A stretch of 64,000 nt of DNA from Algoriphagus oliviformis (GCF_017254915.1 NZ_JAFKCT010000012.1:27766-91765), one strand, 5' to 3'; shown: positions 18,310-27,762, numbered from the stretch's first letter. The notes: a model not told the origin generated them from the sequence alone. Numbers and translations are program-made.

Positions 18310-19896
18310 TCAATCATCCCAGTGCTTTTCGATTATCTTTTGGATCTCGGGGTAGCTTTTATCCGTCTCGTTCAATTCCTCTCTTTGTGCAGCCAATTGC
18401 TTTTTCAGCCCAGCTATAATCTCCTGATAGGCAGGATCCTCATATCGATTGTGCAACTCAAACGGATCATTCTTCAAATCATACAGTTCCCAGGCTACCG
18501 GGGTACTATATCCCAAACTACGGAGCTGATCATTCCAGTAGAAATTTTTCCATTCCGACTCAGGAAGGTGGTGTTTGGCATAGTAAAAAATAAGCTTGTA
18601 CCGGTCAGTCCGAATGCCAAAGTGAGCTGGCACCCAGTGGTGTACCATGTGCATCCAATACCTGTAATAGGTCGCTTCCCTCCATTCAGACTCAGGTTGG
18701 CCTTTTAGTGTGTTGGTAAATGATTTGCCTTGCATGTAAGACGGCACTTGACCACCAGCCAGATTGATAAGAGTGGGCGCAAAATCGCTGTTGTTGATCA
18801 GCAGTTTACTCTCTGAATTTGGTTTGATCACTCCCGGATAGTGCACAATAAAAGGCATACGCATGGACTCTTCTAACATCCAACGCTTGTCTATTAAGTC
18901 ATGCTCACCCAGCATCATTCCCTGATCTCCGGTGTAGACAATCACCGTATTTTCCCATAGGCCCTCCGCTTTCAGAAAATCAAACAAACGGCCGAGGTTA
19001 TCATCCACTCCTTTGACACAGCGCAGGTATCTTTTCAGGTATTCCTGGTAGGCCAGGTGCGTTGCCTCATCACCTTGGACACTGTCTTCAATGAAAGTCT
19101 CTACATAGTTTCTGGCGATATGCCGACTGGAGACGGAGGTTCCAATCACAGGCTTGAGCTTATCCAACGGGCCCACCGTCGCCGCCGAGCCAAAATTGGG
19201 TTGACTGTACAAACTAGCAGGCTCTGGAATCTCCACGTCCTTCAAATATTCCTCATATCGGGGCGCATATTCAAACATATCATGGGGTGCCTTGTAGTGA
19301 TGCATCAAGAAAAACGGCTTGGACTTATCCCTCTTCTTCAAGTATTCGATTGTCCTGTCAGTGATAACGTCAGAAGAATGGCCTGGATAGTTGATCTTGT
19401 TGTCAGGCCATTTTCCCGCGGTTTTGGTCTTTAGATCCGGATTGAAATATTCTCCCTGTACGTGTAATACTTCATAGTAATCAAAGGCAGCCGGTTCCTG
19501 CTTGAGATGCCATTTTCCAATGATAGCAGTCGTATAGCCAAGTTTGCTAAGTTCCATCGGTAAGTATTGTTTTTCGGGAGGCAGCTCCCCATCCAAATCC
19601 AGCACGCCGTTGGTCTGCGGGTACTGCCCCGTCATGATAGTCGCTCTACTGGGAGTACAGATCGAATTGGTAGAGAACACCTGGTCAAACCGCATCCCCT
19701 CCGAAGCGAGATAATCCAGATTTGGGGTGGGGTTCAAAGCAGCCAACCGTCCGCCATATGCACCTACCGCCTGGGTCGTATGATCATCAGACATAATAAA
19801 AATGATATTGGGCTGCTTGGACGTTTGGGCAAAATTGTCAGGCCCAAAAAAAATCAGCACAAAGAACAAACAGGAGGCGAGCTTTAACATATTCAT
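18310..19896 (-). CDS. S1-family sulfatase, secreted
   Basis: 528 residues with a Sec signal (residues 1-24, ending NFAQ). Metal-binding D37-D38 lie in IFIMSDDHTT, and the formylglycine motif C80-TPSR-ATIMTG has the C-x-P-S-R form, so an anaerobic-type or FGE maturase must convert C80. Also present are AIIGKWHLK and YTGDQG (late metal ligands). Length and the large C-terminal subdomain fit exo- or endo-acting carbohydrate sulfatases of marine PULs. A plausible substrate is sulfated galactose from porphyran. It is convergent with the SusR-like gene, and 252 bp separate it from the upstream gene, so it may have its own promoter. No maturase gene is in the window. Confidence 0.93.
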   Translation of the reverse strand: MNMLKLASCLFFVLIFFGPDNFAQTSKQPNIIFIMSDDHTTQAVGAYGGRLAALNPTPNLDYLASEGMRFDQVFSTNSICTPSRATIMTGQYPQTNGVLDLDGELPPEKQYLPMELSKLGYTTAIIGKWHLKQEPAAFDYYEVLHVQGEYFNPDLKTKTAGKWPDNKINYPGHSSDVITDRTIEYLKKRDKSKPFFLMHHYKAPHDMFEYAPRYEEYLKDVEIPEPASLYSQPNFGSAATVGPLDKLKPVIGTSVSSRHIARNYVETFIEDSVQGDEATHLAYQEYLKRYLRCVKGVDDNLGRLFDFLKAEGLWENTVIVYTGDQGMMLGEHDLIDKRWMLEESMRMPFIVHYPGVIKPNSESKLLINNSDFAPTLINLAGGQVPSYMQGKSFTNTLKGQPESEWREATYYRYWMHMVHHWVPAHFGIRTDRYKLIFYYAKHHLPESEWKNFYWNDQLRSLGYSTPVAWELYDLKNDPFELHNRYEDPAYQEIIAGLKKQLAAQREELNETDKSYPEIQKIIEKHWDD

Positions 19897-20148
19897 TTTA
19901 GTTGGTGTTTATTAAAAAACAGTTTAAAAGATTGGGTATTATCTCCCTTTCAATGTGGGGAATTTCACTTCCAATGCCTCTTATCCGAGGCTTGATATCA
20001 TACTTAAAATTATCTGCATACACGGAATTCTGCCAGTAAGCATTATTTCTAGTTTCAGATAGGCTACTGGCCAAATAGCATATATCCAAATAAAATTATC
20101 CAAGAAGATTTACTGATTTGGACTGCTCTGTCACTTATCCATGCATTT

Positions 20149-21210
20149 TTACCTCGGTCCGTCGTCGGGATTCAAAGTACGAGTCTTCAAAAACCAGTTT
20201 ACCCGACGGGCAATTAATACATTCTGATGGCCAAGCAGGGGAATCAGTCTATGGATTATCAGGGAACTTGCGGCATTTTTTCTTTCCAAGACGTCCAAAA
20301 AAGCATCGATTTCTACGTACTCCATCGAGGAGAAAGGCAGGACTAAATCGTCCAACGTCCCTTCAGGCAGATATCGCTCCGATCTTGCGATATACCTCCA
20401 TAGGTCAATCCTTGATAAAGGCGGCAGGTTTTCGAGCAAAAAAATACCAGTCTGCCAATATCCATCATCCGGCATCCCCTCCCAATAGGCGTAGTAATCC
20501 ACCAGCAAACCAGGCTGTTGCACGACAGCTTTCGACACCGCATCTAAAGTCTCGGAGGCATAGTCGCGACGTGCCGTCACCTGCTCTAGGGCAAATTCGC
20601 GGATTCGAATCTCTGGAGAAAACAGGAGCCCGCTTAGGGTCGCCCCGTCCATGGATTTTGCAGTGATCTGCCTAATGCTATCCCGGGCGGCTCCATATAC
20701 CCAGTGCCAGAGGCTATAGCAGGTCCAAACAGCACCCGAGACATAAGCGCTCTTTTCCAAAAGGATCGTCGCGCCGCTGAGTGCATCTACCCCCTCACTT
20801 CCCAGCGTCCCGACCAGTTCATACTTGGAAAGGGTGCGGAGCGGGGAGTATGGATCTTGCAGTAACTGCTCAAGCCTCTGATAGTCTTCGGGGGCAAAAG
20901 GAATCCCTTCCGCCTTTTCCAGGTAAGTTCCAACGGGAAGGGACAGGTTTTCAAAAGAGCCGAACTTGTCCCAAATTATCCCTATCCGATCCACCCGGCA
21001 TTGCTCGTCCCCACAAACAACCGACTCCACTTCCATGGAGTACCGCAAGGGCTTGCCCGCCTTGTCCCGCATCTCCACCAGCTCATAGTCCAGGGGAAAC
21101 CGCGACTCGATGCCAGGATGAACGACCCGAATGAGGTGCTTTATGCGCTGGGGGCTATCCTGCAAAAGCAATAGCCATAGCCATAAAAGAACACCGCCAA
21201 GAATACGCAT
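20149..21210 (-). CDS. Secreted protein with a flavinylation-type SGAT motif and HEAT-like C-terminus
   Basis: 353 residues with an N-terminal hydrophobic export segment (residues 1-18). I do not recognise the family as a whole. Residues 142-148 read DALSGAT, matching the D-x-x-[S/T]-G-A-T motif in which ApbE attaches FMN to the final Thr of NqrC/RnfG-type FMN_bind domains; T148 would be the acceptor. The preceding region (VDRIGIIWDKFGSFENLSLPVG) could be the matching beta-sheet part. Residues 180-330 look helical and repeat-like (HEAT-like). It is the last gene of the 11-gene operon, 13 bp after the secreted FAD oxidoreductase, so a shared redox role is plausible. Flavinylation is a motif-based inference. 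Confidence 0.6.
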   Translation of the reverse strand: MRILGGVLLWLWLLLLQDSPQRIKHLIRVVHPGIESRFPLDYELVEMRDKAGKPLRYSMEVESVVCGDEQCRVDRIGIIWDKFGSFENLSLPVGTYLEKAEGIPFAPEDYQRLEQLLQDPYSPLRTLSKYELVGTLGSEGVDALSGATILLEKSAYVSGAVWTCYSLWHWVYGAARDSIRQITAKSMDGATLSGLLFSPEIRIREFALEQVTARRDYASETLDAVSKAVVQQPGLLVDYYAYWEGMPDDGYWQTGIFLLENLPPLSRIDLWRYIARSERYLPEGTLDDLVLPFSSMEYVEIDAFLDVLERKNAASSLIIHRLIPLLGHQNVLIARRVNWFLKTRTLNPDDGPR

Positions 21211-21223
21211 AGAAGATCAGGCT

Positions 21224-23173
21224 TTAGGCATAACAGCGAATCTCAAATAACTTCACTTGGGGCTTCCCGTAGGTCTCCAAAAGTGCCACGCGGATGGCAG
21301 TCACTTTTGCGGTAGGGAAAGAGAGGCGCAGCCGCCTCACCTTGTTGTCTTGGATCTCGGCGACTTTGACCCAGCTTCCATTGATCCTCCCCTCCAAATG
21401 ACAGGATTTAAGCATTTCCTTGGGCACCTGCGTAGTATAGATCTTGTCCTCCAGGGAATCCCTCCTCAGCATGATGTTCTTCTTGACGTTGGTATCGCAC
21501 TTGATTTCCACCGTGGAGAGCGCCACTTCTTCCACCCATTCAACTTGGATGTGGGCCGGTAGCGTCTCGGATTGCCAATGGTGTGCTTTGCCGGCATAGT
21601 CGCGGGAAATGCCGTCTGTGAGCGATTCGGCACTGCCAGAGCTGGTACTCGAGGCAAATATCACTGCGGCATCCTTTGCTAAGTCCCCGGGCCGGGAGGC
21701 AACCCGGTAAGGAATAAAGGCATCATCGCGAAGCAACTGCTCCTGAAGCTCATGCATATACTTTGCTCCCAACTCCCGCGGCATCACACCAAACTTAGAG
21801 CACAGCGCCGCAGCTGTCCCCACCGCCTGACCTTCGAGGGCACAGGTAGCCATGATTCGGGAAGAAGAAAGTGCTATATGGGTCTGGCTGATATTCCGAC
21901 CGGCAAAAAGAAGATTCGGTACGTTTGCCGAATACAGGGATCGAAAGGGGATCTGATAGGGTTCCTCAAAATCCTCATGAAAGTAGCTCGGAGGCTCCTC
22001 CAGATTCAACATGCCACCGGGATTGTGCTCATCCAGCGACCAACCGCCAAAGGCAACCGCGTCGTCAAAATGCCTATAGCCCAACATGTCAGGTTCGGAA
22101 AGGATGTAATCCCCGATGAATCTCCTGGATTCCCTTTTTCCAGGCAGCGAAGACACCCAGTCCAAGGCGTAATTTTCGGTTTCAGGAAATTTTCCGGAGT
22201 TCTTCAAATAATCCCACACCCCATAGGCATAGCCCAAAAGTTTGTGTTTGCTGTCTTCGTATTCCCCCACGATGTCGTCCTCGCTTCCCAGCTCCACCCA
22301 CCAAAAACCGAGTTCAAATGGTGTGAGGGCCCGCTCCCTGTGCGCTTTATGGGCCTCGTAGGGGATCGTAAAGAGGGGAGGTACAAAGGGCATTGGCTTC
22401 CCCATATCCTTTGAGCCCAGCAACACAGTAGAACCCATTTGCCAGCCGTCGGCCTCCTTGGGCGCGTATTTTTCCCCAAACTCCGCGGAAGCTTCCCTGC
22501 CCGTCCTATACTTGGCCCCTGCGGTAGCAGCTAGCAAGCCGTCACCTGAGCAATCAATGAAAATCTGGGCATTGAAGGTGTATTCGGTCTCCGTGGTCAA
22601 CTGCCAGCAATGGGCTGCAGCTATCCTGCCGCCCTTCATGATCGCCCTCAAGGCGGAGGTGTTGAGCTTGATATCGATGTTGGGCTCCCTTGACACGAAA
22701 TCATAGAGCACGTGGTCCCACACCGGATAGGAATCCTGGGGATTGTAAAAGCGGTTATGCAGCAAGATCTCTTCGATAATCCCCGTTTCCCGCTCTGGAA
22801 GACCGTTTTTGAGTTGATTGACCCCGTTGAGGTGAACGCGGATTTCGCTGGAAGAATTTCCCCCAAACACAGGACGGTCTTGGACGATCACCACTTTGGC
22901 TCCGTTTCGGGCCGCAGCTACGGCGGCACAGATACCGGCGGCTCCACCGCCTATCACGACCACATCGTAGGCTTTTTCGACCTTTCGGTCTGGGCGTGCC
23001 CTTTTCCCAGTCCCCAACTGATACCACTGTTCGGGATCGGATGACTGACCTCGATGGCTTCCAGAGTTGACGTCCACGTCGCACTCCACGTCCATTGAAA
23101 AGGCCGTGAGTGGAAGCAGCCCCGCGCCCAACGTGCCCAAGGCAGACTTTTCAAAAAACTTTCTTCTTTTCAT
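21224..23173 (-). CDS. Exported FAD-dependent oxidoreductase with C-terminal discoidin-like domain
   Basis: 649 residues with a Tat-like leader (KRRKFFEKSALGTLGAGLL). Dinucleotide-binding motif YDVVVIGGGAAGICAAVAAARNGAKVVIVQD (about 68-98), HWQLTTE...FIDCSGDGLLAATAGAKY and the late FAGRNISQTHIALSSSRIMATCALEGQAVGTAAAL (about 420-455) mark the FAD_oxidored family (PF12831), common in Planctomycetes and glycan loci. The last ~140 residues (from SLTDGISRDYAGKAHHWQS) look like an F5/8-type C (CBM32-like) sugar-binding module. It probably oxidises a carbohydrate or algal product outside the cytoplasm. Encoded between the GH16 enzyme and the SGAT protein in one operon; substrate unknown. Confidence 0.87.
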   Translation of the reverse strand: MKRRKFFEKSALGTLGAGLLPLTAFSMDVECDVDVNSGSHRGQSSDPEQWYQLGTGKRARPDRKVEKAYDVVVIGGGAAGICAAVAAARNGAKVVIVQDRPVFGGNSSSEIRVHLNGVNQLKNGLPERETGIIEEILLHNRFYNPQDSYPVWDHVLYDFVSREPNIDIKLNTSALRAIMKGGRIAAAHCWQLTTETEYTFNAQIFIDCSGDGLLAATAGAKYRTGREASAEFGEKYAPKEADGWQMGSTVLLGSKDMGKPMPFVPPLFTIPYEAHKAHRERALTPFELGFWWVELGSEDDIVGEYEDSKHKLLGYAYGVWDYLKNSGKFPETENYALDWVSSLPGKRESRRFIGDYILSEPDMLGYRHFDDAVAFGGWSLDEHNPGGMLNLEEPPSYFHEDFEEPYQIPFRSLYSANVPNLLFAGRNISQTHIALSSSRIMATCALEGQAVGTAAALCSKFGVMPRELGAKYMHELQEQLLRDDAFIPYRVASRPGDLAKDAAVIFASSTSSGSAESLTDGISRDYAGKAHHWQSETLPAHIQVEWVEEVALSTVEIKCDTNVKKNIMLRRDSLEDKIYTTQVPKEMLKSCHLEGRINGSWVKVAEIQDNKVRRLRLSFPTAKVTAIRVALLETYGKPQVKLFEIRCYA

Positions 23174-23211
23174 CCGATCCGATTATTGATGCTATCCATA
23201 AACTCCCAAGA

Positions 23212-24249
23212 TCAATTGCCGACCGGCTTGTACACTCGAATCCACTCTACCTTGAAGGTGTGGTCCTCCTTCTTGGCGAGCTCGCTGTCAGTAGGCGTAT
23301 AGCGGTCCGACTGCTTGCCGGAGGCAGGGCTTGATCTCCAAGTCTGATCTTCCACGTTGATGATGATGTCCATTTCCTTGCTGAGGCCGGTTCGGGTGTC
23401 TTTGGCCGTATTTCCCGGCTGCTCAGCATTGGTAAAAAACTTGGGGTCTATCATGTCCTTGCCCGACACCGTCCTGACCAACTTCCCGTCGATGTAGTAC
23501 TCCAGGTGCCAGGGATCTCTCCAGTACACCCCAAAGCGGTGAAACTCTTTGTTCCAAGTCGTCCCATCCCTGTACCAAGAGCCGGCATCTGTAGGCTGAT
23601 AGTCCTGAAAAGGGCTGCGGATAAATACGTGGTGGCTGAGATGGATGCGTTCGGCATACCAAGTATGCCCTTGCTGGGCACTTTCCGAATACGTGGCTCC
23701 ATAGGCTTCGAGTATGTCTATCTCCTGCGTGTCGTCGGGACTAAGCAGCCAGACATCGGAGGCTAGGGTGGAGTTCATCACTTTGGCCTTGGCTTCGATA
23801 TACACCGGATAGATGATGCGCTTTTTGGAGGTGATACAGCCTAGGTAGATCTTGTCGGAGTCGGGTTTACGGTCAGCAAAAAGCTGAAGCTGTCCGTCCT
23901 TCACCCGGGAGTGGTCTCTTCTCCACTCGGTCAGGCCCGGACCAGTCCAAGCATTGTGGTAAAAGTCCTCCCACTTTGCAGAAAAGGATTCCCCTTTGCT
24001 CTCCGCAGCGGCTTGGTACTCAAAGTCGTCGGACAGGCCCTGAAACTCCCACTTCTTGTTCTCTCCCGGATTTGCAGGGACGGGAAGGTCCTTCCAGTTT
24101 TTCTCCTGGTCACTGGTGGCAGGAGGATCTTGAGGTACTTCTGCCACGTCATCATCGTCCGTATCGATGGTAGGGGTCTCGGTGCAGGCTGCAGCCGAAA
24201 GCATAACAGCCAATATGCAGGCCAGGTAATTCATCCAGTTGATTTTCAT
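23212..24249 (-). CDS. GH16 beta-agarase/beta-porphyranase, lipoprotein
   Basis: 345 residues from the ATG at 24249, which opens a lipoprotein signal (lipobox LSAAAC, C22); an in-frame ATG at 24306 lies inside the upstream gene. After a D/P-rich linker the GH16 domain carries the catalytic E176-I-D178-I-L-E181 in the motif DVWLLSPDDTQEIDILEAYG (nucleophile E176, acid/base E181). Aromatic residues near WTGPGL and a C-terminal FKVEWIRVYKP strand complete the fold. The motif is that of red-algal galactan enzymes. Sequence alone does not decide between agarase and porphyranase, but the neighbouring P450 and sulfatases favour porphyran-type agar. Likely surface-exposed. Confidence 0.9.
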   Translation of the reverse strand: MKINWMNYLACILAVMLSAAACTETPTIDTDDDDVAEVPQDPPATSDQEKNWKDLPVPANPGENKKWEFQGLSDDFEYQAAAESKGESFSAKWEDFYHNAWTGPGLTEWRRDHSRVKDGQLQLFADRKPDSDKIYLGCITSKKRIIYPVYIEAKAKVMNSTLASDVWLLSPDDTQEIDILEAYGATYSESAQQGHTWYAERIHLSHHVFIRSPFQDYQPTDAGSWYRDGTTWNKEFHRFGVYWRDPWHLEYYIDGKLVRTVSGKDMIDPKFFTNAEQPGNTAKDTRTGLSKEMDIIINVEDQTWRSSPASGKQSDRYTPTDSELAKKEDHTFKVEWIRVYKPVGN

Positions 24250-24259
24250 AAGTTTTGGT

Positions 24260-25654
24260 CTAATTGGTCTTGGGTTTTCGATAGCGGTCCATGCGCTGCA
24301 TGGCATCGCCCTCGTATTTGCGTTGCAGCTGCCAGGCAGGCCTTTCGAGGGTTAATTCCCACTCAAACAGCTTCTTGTAGAGCTGTCTCACCAGGTCGGG
24401 ATAGCCGCTGGCAAGGTCGTTTTGCTCGCCCTCATCCGTGCTCAGGTCATAGAGCTCGGCGGGGCGATCCGGGAATCTCAGCAGTTTCCAGTCTCCTTCC
24501 CTGACAGCTCCACGGTTTTCCTTTTTCCAAAAAAGAGTCTGATGGGGACGTCCCTCCTCGTTCCCAACCAGGAAGGGCCAGAGATCCACCCCATCGACTT
24601 CCGGCAAATCCGTGAACTGGCCACCGGCAAGTCGGTAGAATGTGGGAAGCAGGTCTAGGGTACTGACTGGGTGGGGATATAAGCCTGGCGAAATATGTCC
24701 CGGCATGCTCATCAGAAAAGGAACACGAATCCCGCCTTCCAGGTGATTGGCTTTGGTACCCGACAGCGGGGAATTGTCCGAGTAATTGGCATCGCTGGGT
24801 CCGCCGTTGTCATTGGTAAATACGATCAGAGTACTTTCCAGCAATCCCTCCCGCTCCAGCTTGTCCAGCAACAGACCACAGGCCCTGTCCATGGCGAGGG
24901 TCATTGCGGCCAGCTGCCGCCGACCTTCAGGCAGGGATTCAAACTCTGCTATATCCTCAGGCAACGCATCCATAGGAGCGTGGACCGCCGTGAAGGAAAG
25001 AAACAGAAAGAAGGGGCTGGACTGGTGTCTGTCTATGAAATCCACCGCCCGCTCAGCCAGGTAGTCCGTGAGGTACCCTGGGGCTTCACGATACCGGCCA
25101 AATCCCTCCTCCAAGCGGTCTTCTGGTCGATTGTTGGGATTGCCTTCTCCAAATGGGAAATAGCTTCTCGCCCCACCGCGAAACCCAACAAATTCATCGA
25201 AGCCTCTGCGAAGCGGATGAAAACGGTCTGCGTTCCCTTGATGCCACTTTCCAAAGAGCGCCGTGGTATATCCCAAGCCACGCAAGTGATCGGCCATCGT
25301 CCTCTCCGTCAGGGGCAGCCCCATCTCGTCATCGGGGAGGCTGGAAGGTGCCATGTAGCCGGGCACGTTGTTTTCCTCAAAACCAAAGCGCTGCTGGTAC
25401 TTGCCCGTCAACAGGCCGGCACGCGAGGGGCCACAGACAGCCGCAGACACATAGGCCTGCGTAAACCTCAGACCTTGCTCCGACAGCCTGTCCAGATTAG
25501 GTGTCAAGAATTCACTGCTTCCCTGAAAGCCAAAATCCGCATAACCCGCGTCGTCGGCGAGAATTAGGATGATATTGGGTCGCCTTTGCTGCGCAAAGAC
25601 AGTCTGGTACAAAGCCAGGAGAAACAAAACAAGAAAAACCAGGATATGCCGCAT
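24260..25654 (-). CDS. S1-family arylsulfatase-like carbohydrate sulfatase, secreted
   Basis: 464 residues from the ATG at 25654 (signal peptide RHILVFLVLFLLALYQTVFAQ); the frame upstream to 25765 overlaps the transporter gene. Metal ligands D34-D35 (LILADDAGYADFG), formylglycine motif C74-GPSR-AGLLTG (C-x-P-S-R), then FGKWHQG and FTNDNGGPSDANYSDNSPLSG. The overall type (ADDAGYADFGFQG, CGPSRAGLLTGKYQQRFG) resembles S1_19/S1_20-like marine sulfatases acting on carrageenan or agar sugars. It sits between the RhaT-type transporter and GH16 in the operon, 17 and 10 bp from them, so it acts on the same galactan. Confidence 0.93.
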   Translation of the reverse strand: MRHILVFLVLFLLALYQTVFAQQRRPNIILILADDAGYADFGFQGSSEFLTPNLDRLSEQGLRFTQAYVSAAVCGPSRAGLLTGKYQQRFGFEENNVPGYMAPSSLPDDEMGLPLTERTMADHLRGLGYTTALFGKWHQGNADRFHPLRRGFDEFVGFRGGARSYFPFGEGNPNNRPEDRLEEGFGRYREAPGYLTDYLAERAVDFIDRHQSSPFFLFLSFTAVHAPMDALPEDIAEFESLPEGRRQLAAMTLAMDRACGLLLDKLEREGLLESTLIVFTNDNGGPSDANYSDNSPLSGTKANHLEGGIRVPFLMSMPGHISPGLYPHPVSTLDLLPTFYRLAGGQFTDLPEVDGVDLWPFLVGNEEGRPHQTLFWKKENRGAVREGDWKLLRFPDRPAELYDLSTDEGEQNDLASGYPDLVRQLYKKLFEWELTLERPAWQLQRKYEGDAMQRMDRYRKPKTN

Positions 25655-25671
25655 GGTGTCTCTGTAGCTTT

Positions 25672-26682
25672 TCAATTTCCGGCGGCGATTACGAGTATCC
25701 CGAGCACCATGCAAGCCACTCCTGCGTAGAGCAAGCGCTTGGCCTTGGGTGAAGCGGAGATCCACTCCTTGGTGATAATCCCGCTGACGATGGCCGTGAC
25801 TACGCAGGCGGTGTTGTAGATCGCATAGCCCACGGTATTGCCCGAGTCGCCAAGCTTAAAGGCGGCAAATGCAAACAAGGCCGATGCGGCATAGTGAAAC
25901 ACCGCCATGAGCAGGATCCACAGGAAGTTGCTGGCAAAAGCCGAAGTTTTAAAACCCTCCCAGGCCTTTTTTTGGGTAAGTTGGTAAGCGAAATACGCGG
26001 TCATCACCACACCTCCACTGATGAAGATGGGAAACATGACCGCGACAGCCGTCACCCAATCGGCGTTGCCCTGGGCCTGGCTGGCCTCATGCAGGTAGGG
26101 CCTGCCCACGGCATTGGCGTAGCTGAAGCCTGTAGCCAAAAGCCCGCCCACCACAGCGATCAGGATGCCCGTGGACATGTTTGCCTTGCCTTTTTGGGAC
26201 TGATCCGCCTTGCTGGATCGTTCGTCTTTTTCGCGGAGCAAACCCGCTCTTCCTTTCAGGATTATCCCCAGCAACACTACCAGAATCCCGCTCACGATCA
26301 ATACCAGCGAGTCGGTATCCGGAAGACCATCCACCAAAAACGGCAGCAGCGACCCGATGAGGATGACCGTGCCGATAAAAATGGAAAAGCCCAGCGACAG
26401 ACCTATGTAGTTGATCGCGCGGCTCCACATCATCACGCCTATCCCCCAGAGGAAGCTGGCCAGGCCCATTTTGATCCAAAGCTCTGCGGGCATCGTGCCG
26501 AAGATCTCTCCAAAACCTTGTATCAAAAGCATGGAAGCGACGATGGGAACCACAAACATGGTCAAGAGAAAGAACACACTCCAGGTATTTTCGTACCGGA
26601 AGCCTTTGGTGAATTTTTCGGGCAGCGCATAGAGTCCGAGCATGATGCCGGCCGCGACTGCCAATAGTACTCCTTCGGTCAT
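25672..26682 (-). CDS. RhaT-family sugar:proton symporter
   Basis: 336 residues, about ten transmembrane helices, no signal peptide. The N-terminal GVLLAVAAGIMLGLYALPEKFTKGFRYENTW and KMGLASFLWGIGVMMWSRAINYIGLSLGFSI segments are typical of L-rhamnose-proton symporter (RhaT) proteins in the drug/metabolite transporter superfamily. A charged loop (about 150-170, LREKDERSSKADQSQKGK) separates the two halves. In this operon of agar-sugar genes it most likely imports 3,6-anhydro-L-galactose, galactose or a small oligosaccharide across the inner membrane. There are no rhamnose catabolic genes nearby, so a rhamnose role is not supported. Confidence 0.85.
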   Translation of the reverse strand: MTEGVLLAVAAGIMLGLYALPEKFTKGFRYENTWSVFFLLTMFVVPIVASMLLIQGFGEIFGTMPAELWIKMGLASFLWGIGVMMWSRAINYIGLSLGFSIFIGTVILIGSLLPFLVDGLPDTDSLVLIVSGILVVLLGIILKGRAGLLREKDERSSKADQSQKGKANMSTGILIAVVGGLLATGFSYANAVGRPYLHEASQAQGNADWVTAVAVMFPIFISGGVVMTAYFAYQLTQKKAWEGFKTSAFASNFLWILLMAVFHYAASALFAFAAFKLGDSGNTVGYAIYNTACVVTAIVSGIITKEWISASPKAKRLLYAGVACMVLGILVIAAGN

Positions 26683-26715
26683 TTTGGTTGTGTTTTGGGT
26701 GGAAGGAAAGGATTT

Positions 26716-27759
26716 CTATCGGGTAAAAGAGAAGGTCGTCGCGCTGCGAAAGACGTGCCCGGGCTTCAAGATCGTCCCGGGTGAGTTGGGCAGGTTGGGA
26801 CCATTGGGAAAGCGGTGGGTCTCACAGCAAAAACCCCTGAATTTCCCATACTGGAGTCCATTTTCACGCATGAGCGAGTCACTGGTGTACTTGCCGGTGT
26901 AAAAGAGCATGCCCAGTTCATCGGTTGCTACCTTGAGGCCGATCCCGGTCTCCGCGCAGCCAAACTCCGCCACTTCGGCCATTTGGAAAGCTGGCTTATC
27001 AAAGACATAGTAGTGCTCAAAGCCATCGCCTATGGCCTGCTGCGCCTCTCCGATCACCTTGCAATCCCACAGGTTGTCGGGCTGGCATTCCAGGTCGATC
27101 ACCGCCCCAGTCACCGCTCCGGTCTTGTCCATCACCAGCCTGCGGCTCGCTGCTATCCTGGCACTGTGTCCAAGGATATTGGAGGAAAACCCGGAAAGAT
27201 TGAAGTAGGTATGGTTAGTCAGTGCCAAAGGGGTCTCGGCATCGCTCTTCGCCTCATAGCGGATGGATAGCGTATTGTCAACACTCAGCGAAAAAGTGAC
27301 GTTAACGGAGACGTTTCCGGGAAACCCCTCTTCCATGTCTCTACTTTCCAGAGTCATCAGCACCTCAGCAGCTTCTGGATTTGGGATGCTGCCTATCCAG
27401 ACTCTCTTGTCAAATCCTACCTCTCCGCCGTGCAGATTGTTACCCCCGGCATTTTTTGCCAAGTCGTACCGCCGACCGTTGAGGGTAAAGTGCCCATCCT
27501 TGATGTGGGAGCAATATCTTCCCACCGTACAGCCAAAATAGGGGGCATTGGCTCGGTAGTTTTTGGAGAAATATCCCTCCAAAGAATCGAAGCCACAGGC
27601 TACCTCCAGAAGCCGACCGCTCCGGTCGGGCACCTGTATGGATGTGATGGTGGCTCCATAGTCCATCACCTTCACCTCCATGCCGTTGGAATTGCAGAGC
27701 GTAAAGAGTCCTATCGGGCTCCCCTCCACCTGGCCAAAGTCGGATCTTGTCGTCTTCAT
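26716..27759 (-). CDS. galM: Aldose 1-epimerase (galactose mutarotase)
   Basis: 347 residues, cytoplasmic. Family motifs: NGMEVKVMDYGATITSIQVPDRSG (N-terminus), FDSLEGYFSKNYRANAPYFGCTVGRYCSHI with the catalytic-site Arg/Asn region, LHGGEVGFDKRVW (catalytic His), LTNHTYFNLSG (second His) and the late Glu region GFCCETHRFPN. It interconverts alpha and beta anomers of galactose. Located 3 bp after the cycloisomerase and upstream of the transporter, it prepares galactose released from agar/porphyran for the Leloir pathway, whose other genes are not in this window. Confidence 0.93.
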   Translation of the reverse strand: MKTTRSDFGQVEGSPIGLFTLCNSNGMEVKVMDYGATITSIQVPDRSGRLLEVACGFDSLEGYFSKNYRANAPYFGCTVGRYCSHIKDGHFTLNGRRYDLAKNAGGNNLHGGEVGFDKRVWIGSIPNPEAAEVLMTLESRDMEEGFPGNVSVNVTFSLSVDNTLSIRYEAKSDAETPLALTNHTYFNLSGFSSNILGHSARIAASRRLVMDKTGAVTGAVIDLECQPDNLWDCKVIGEAQQAIGDGFEHYYVFDKPAFQMAEVAEFGCAETGIGLKVATDELGMLFYTGKYTSDSLMRENGLQYGKFRGFCCETHRFPNGPNLPNSPGTILKPGHVFRSATTFSFTR

Positions 27760-27762
27760 GGC

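Noticed and set aside
19898..20089. Small reverse-strand frame between the sulfatase and the SGAT protein
   Set aside because: 63 codons with no ribosome site, no motifs and AT-rich composition; more likely untranslated upstream sequence of the sulfatase gene.
25672..26682. Rhamnose utilisation role for the RhaT-type transporter
   Set aside because: No rhamnose isomerase, kinase or aldolase is nearby; the operon is for agar sugars, so the substrate is more likely anhydro-galactose or galactose.
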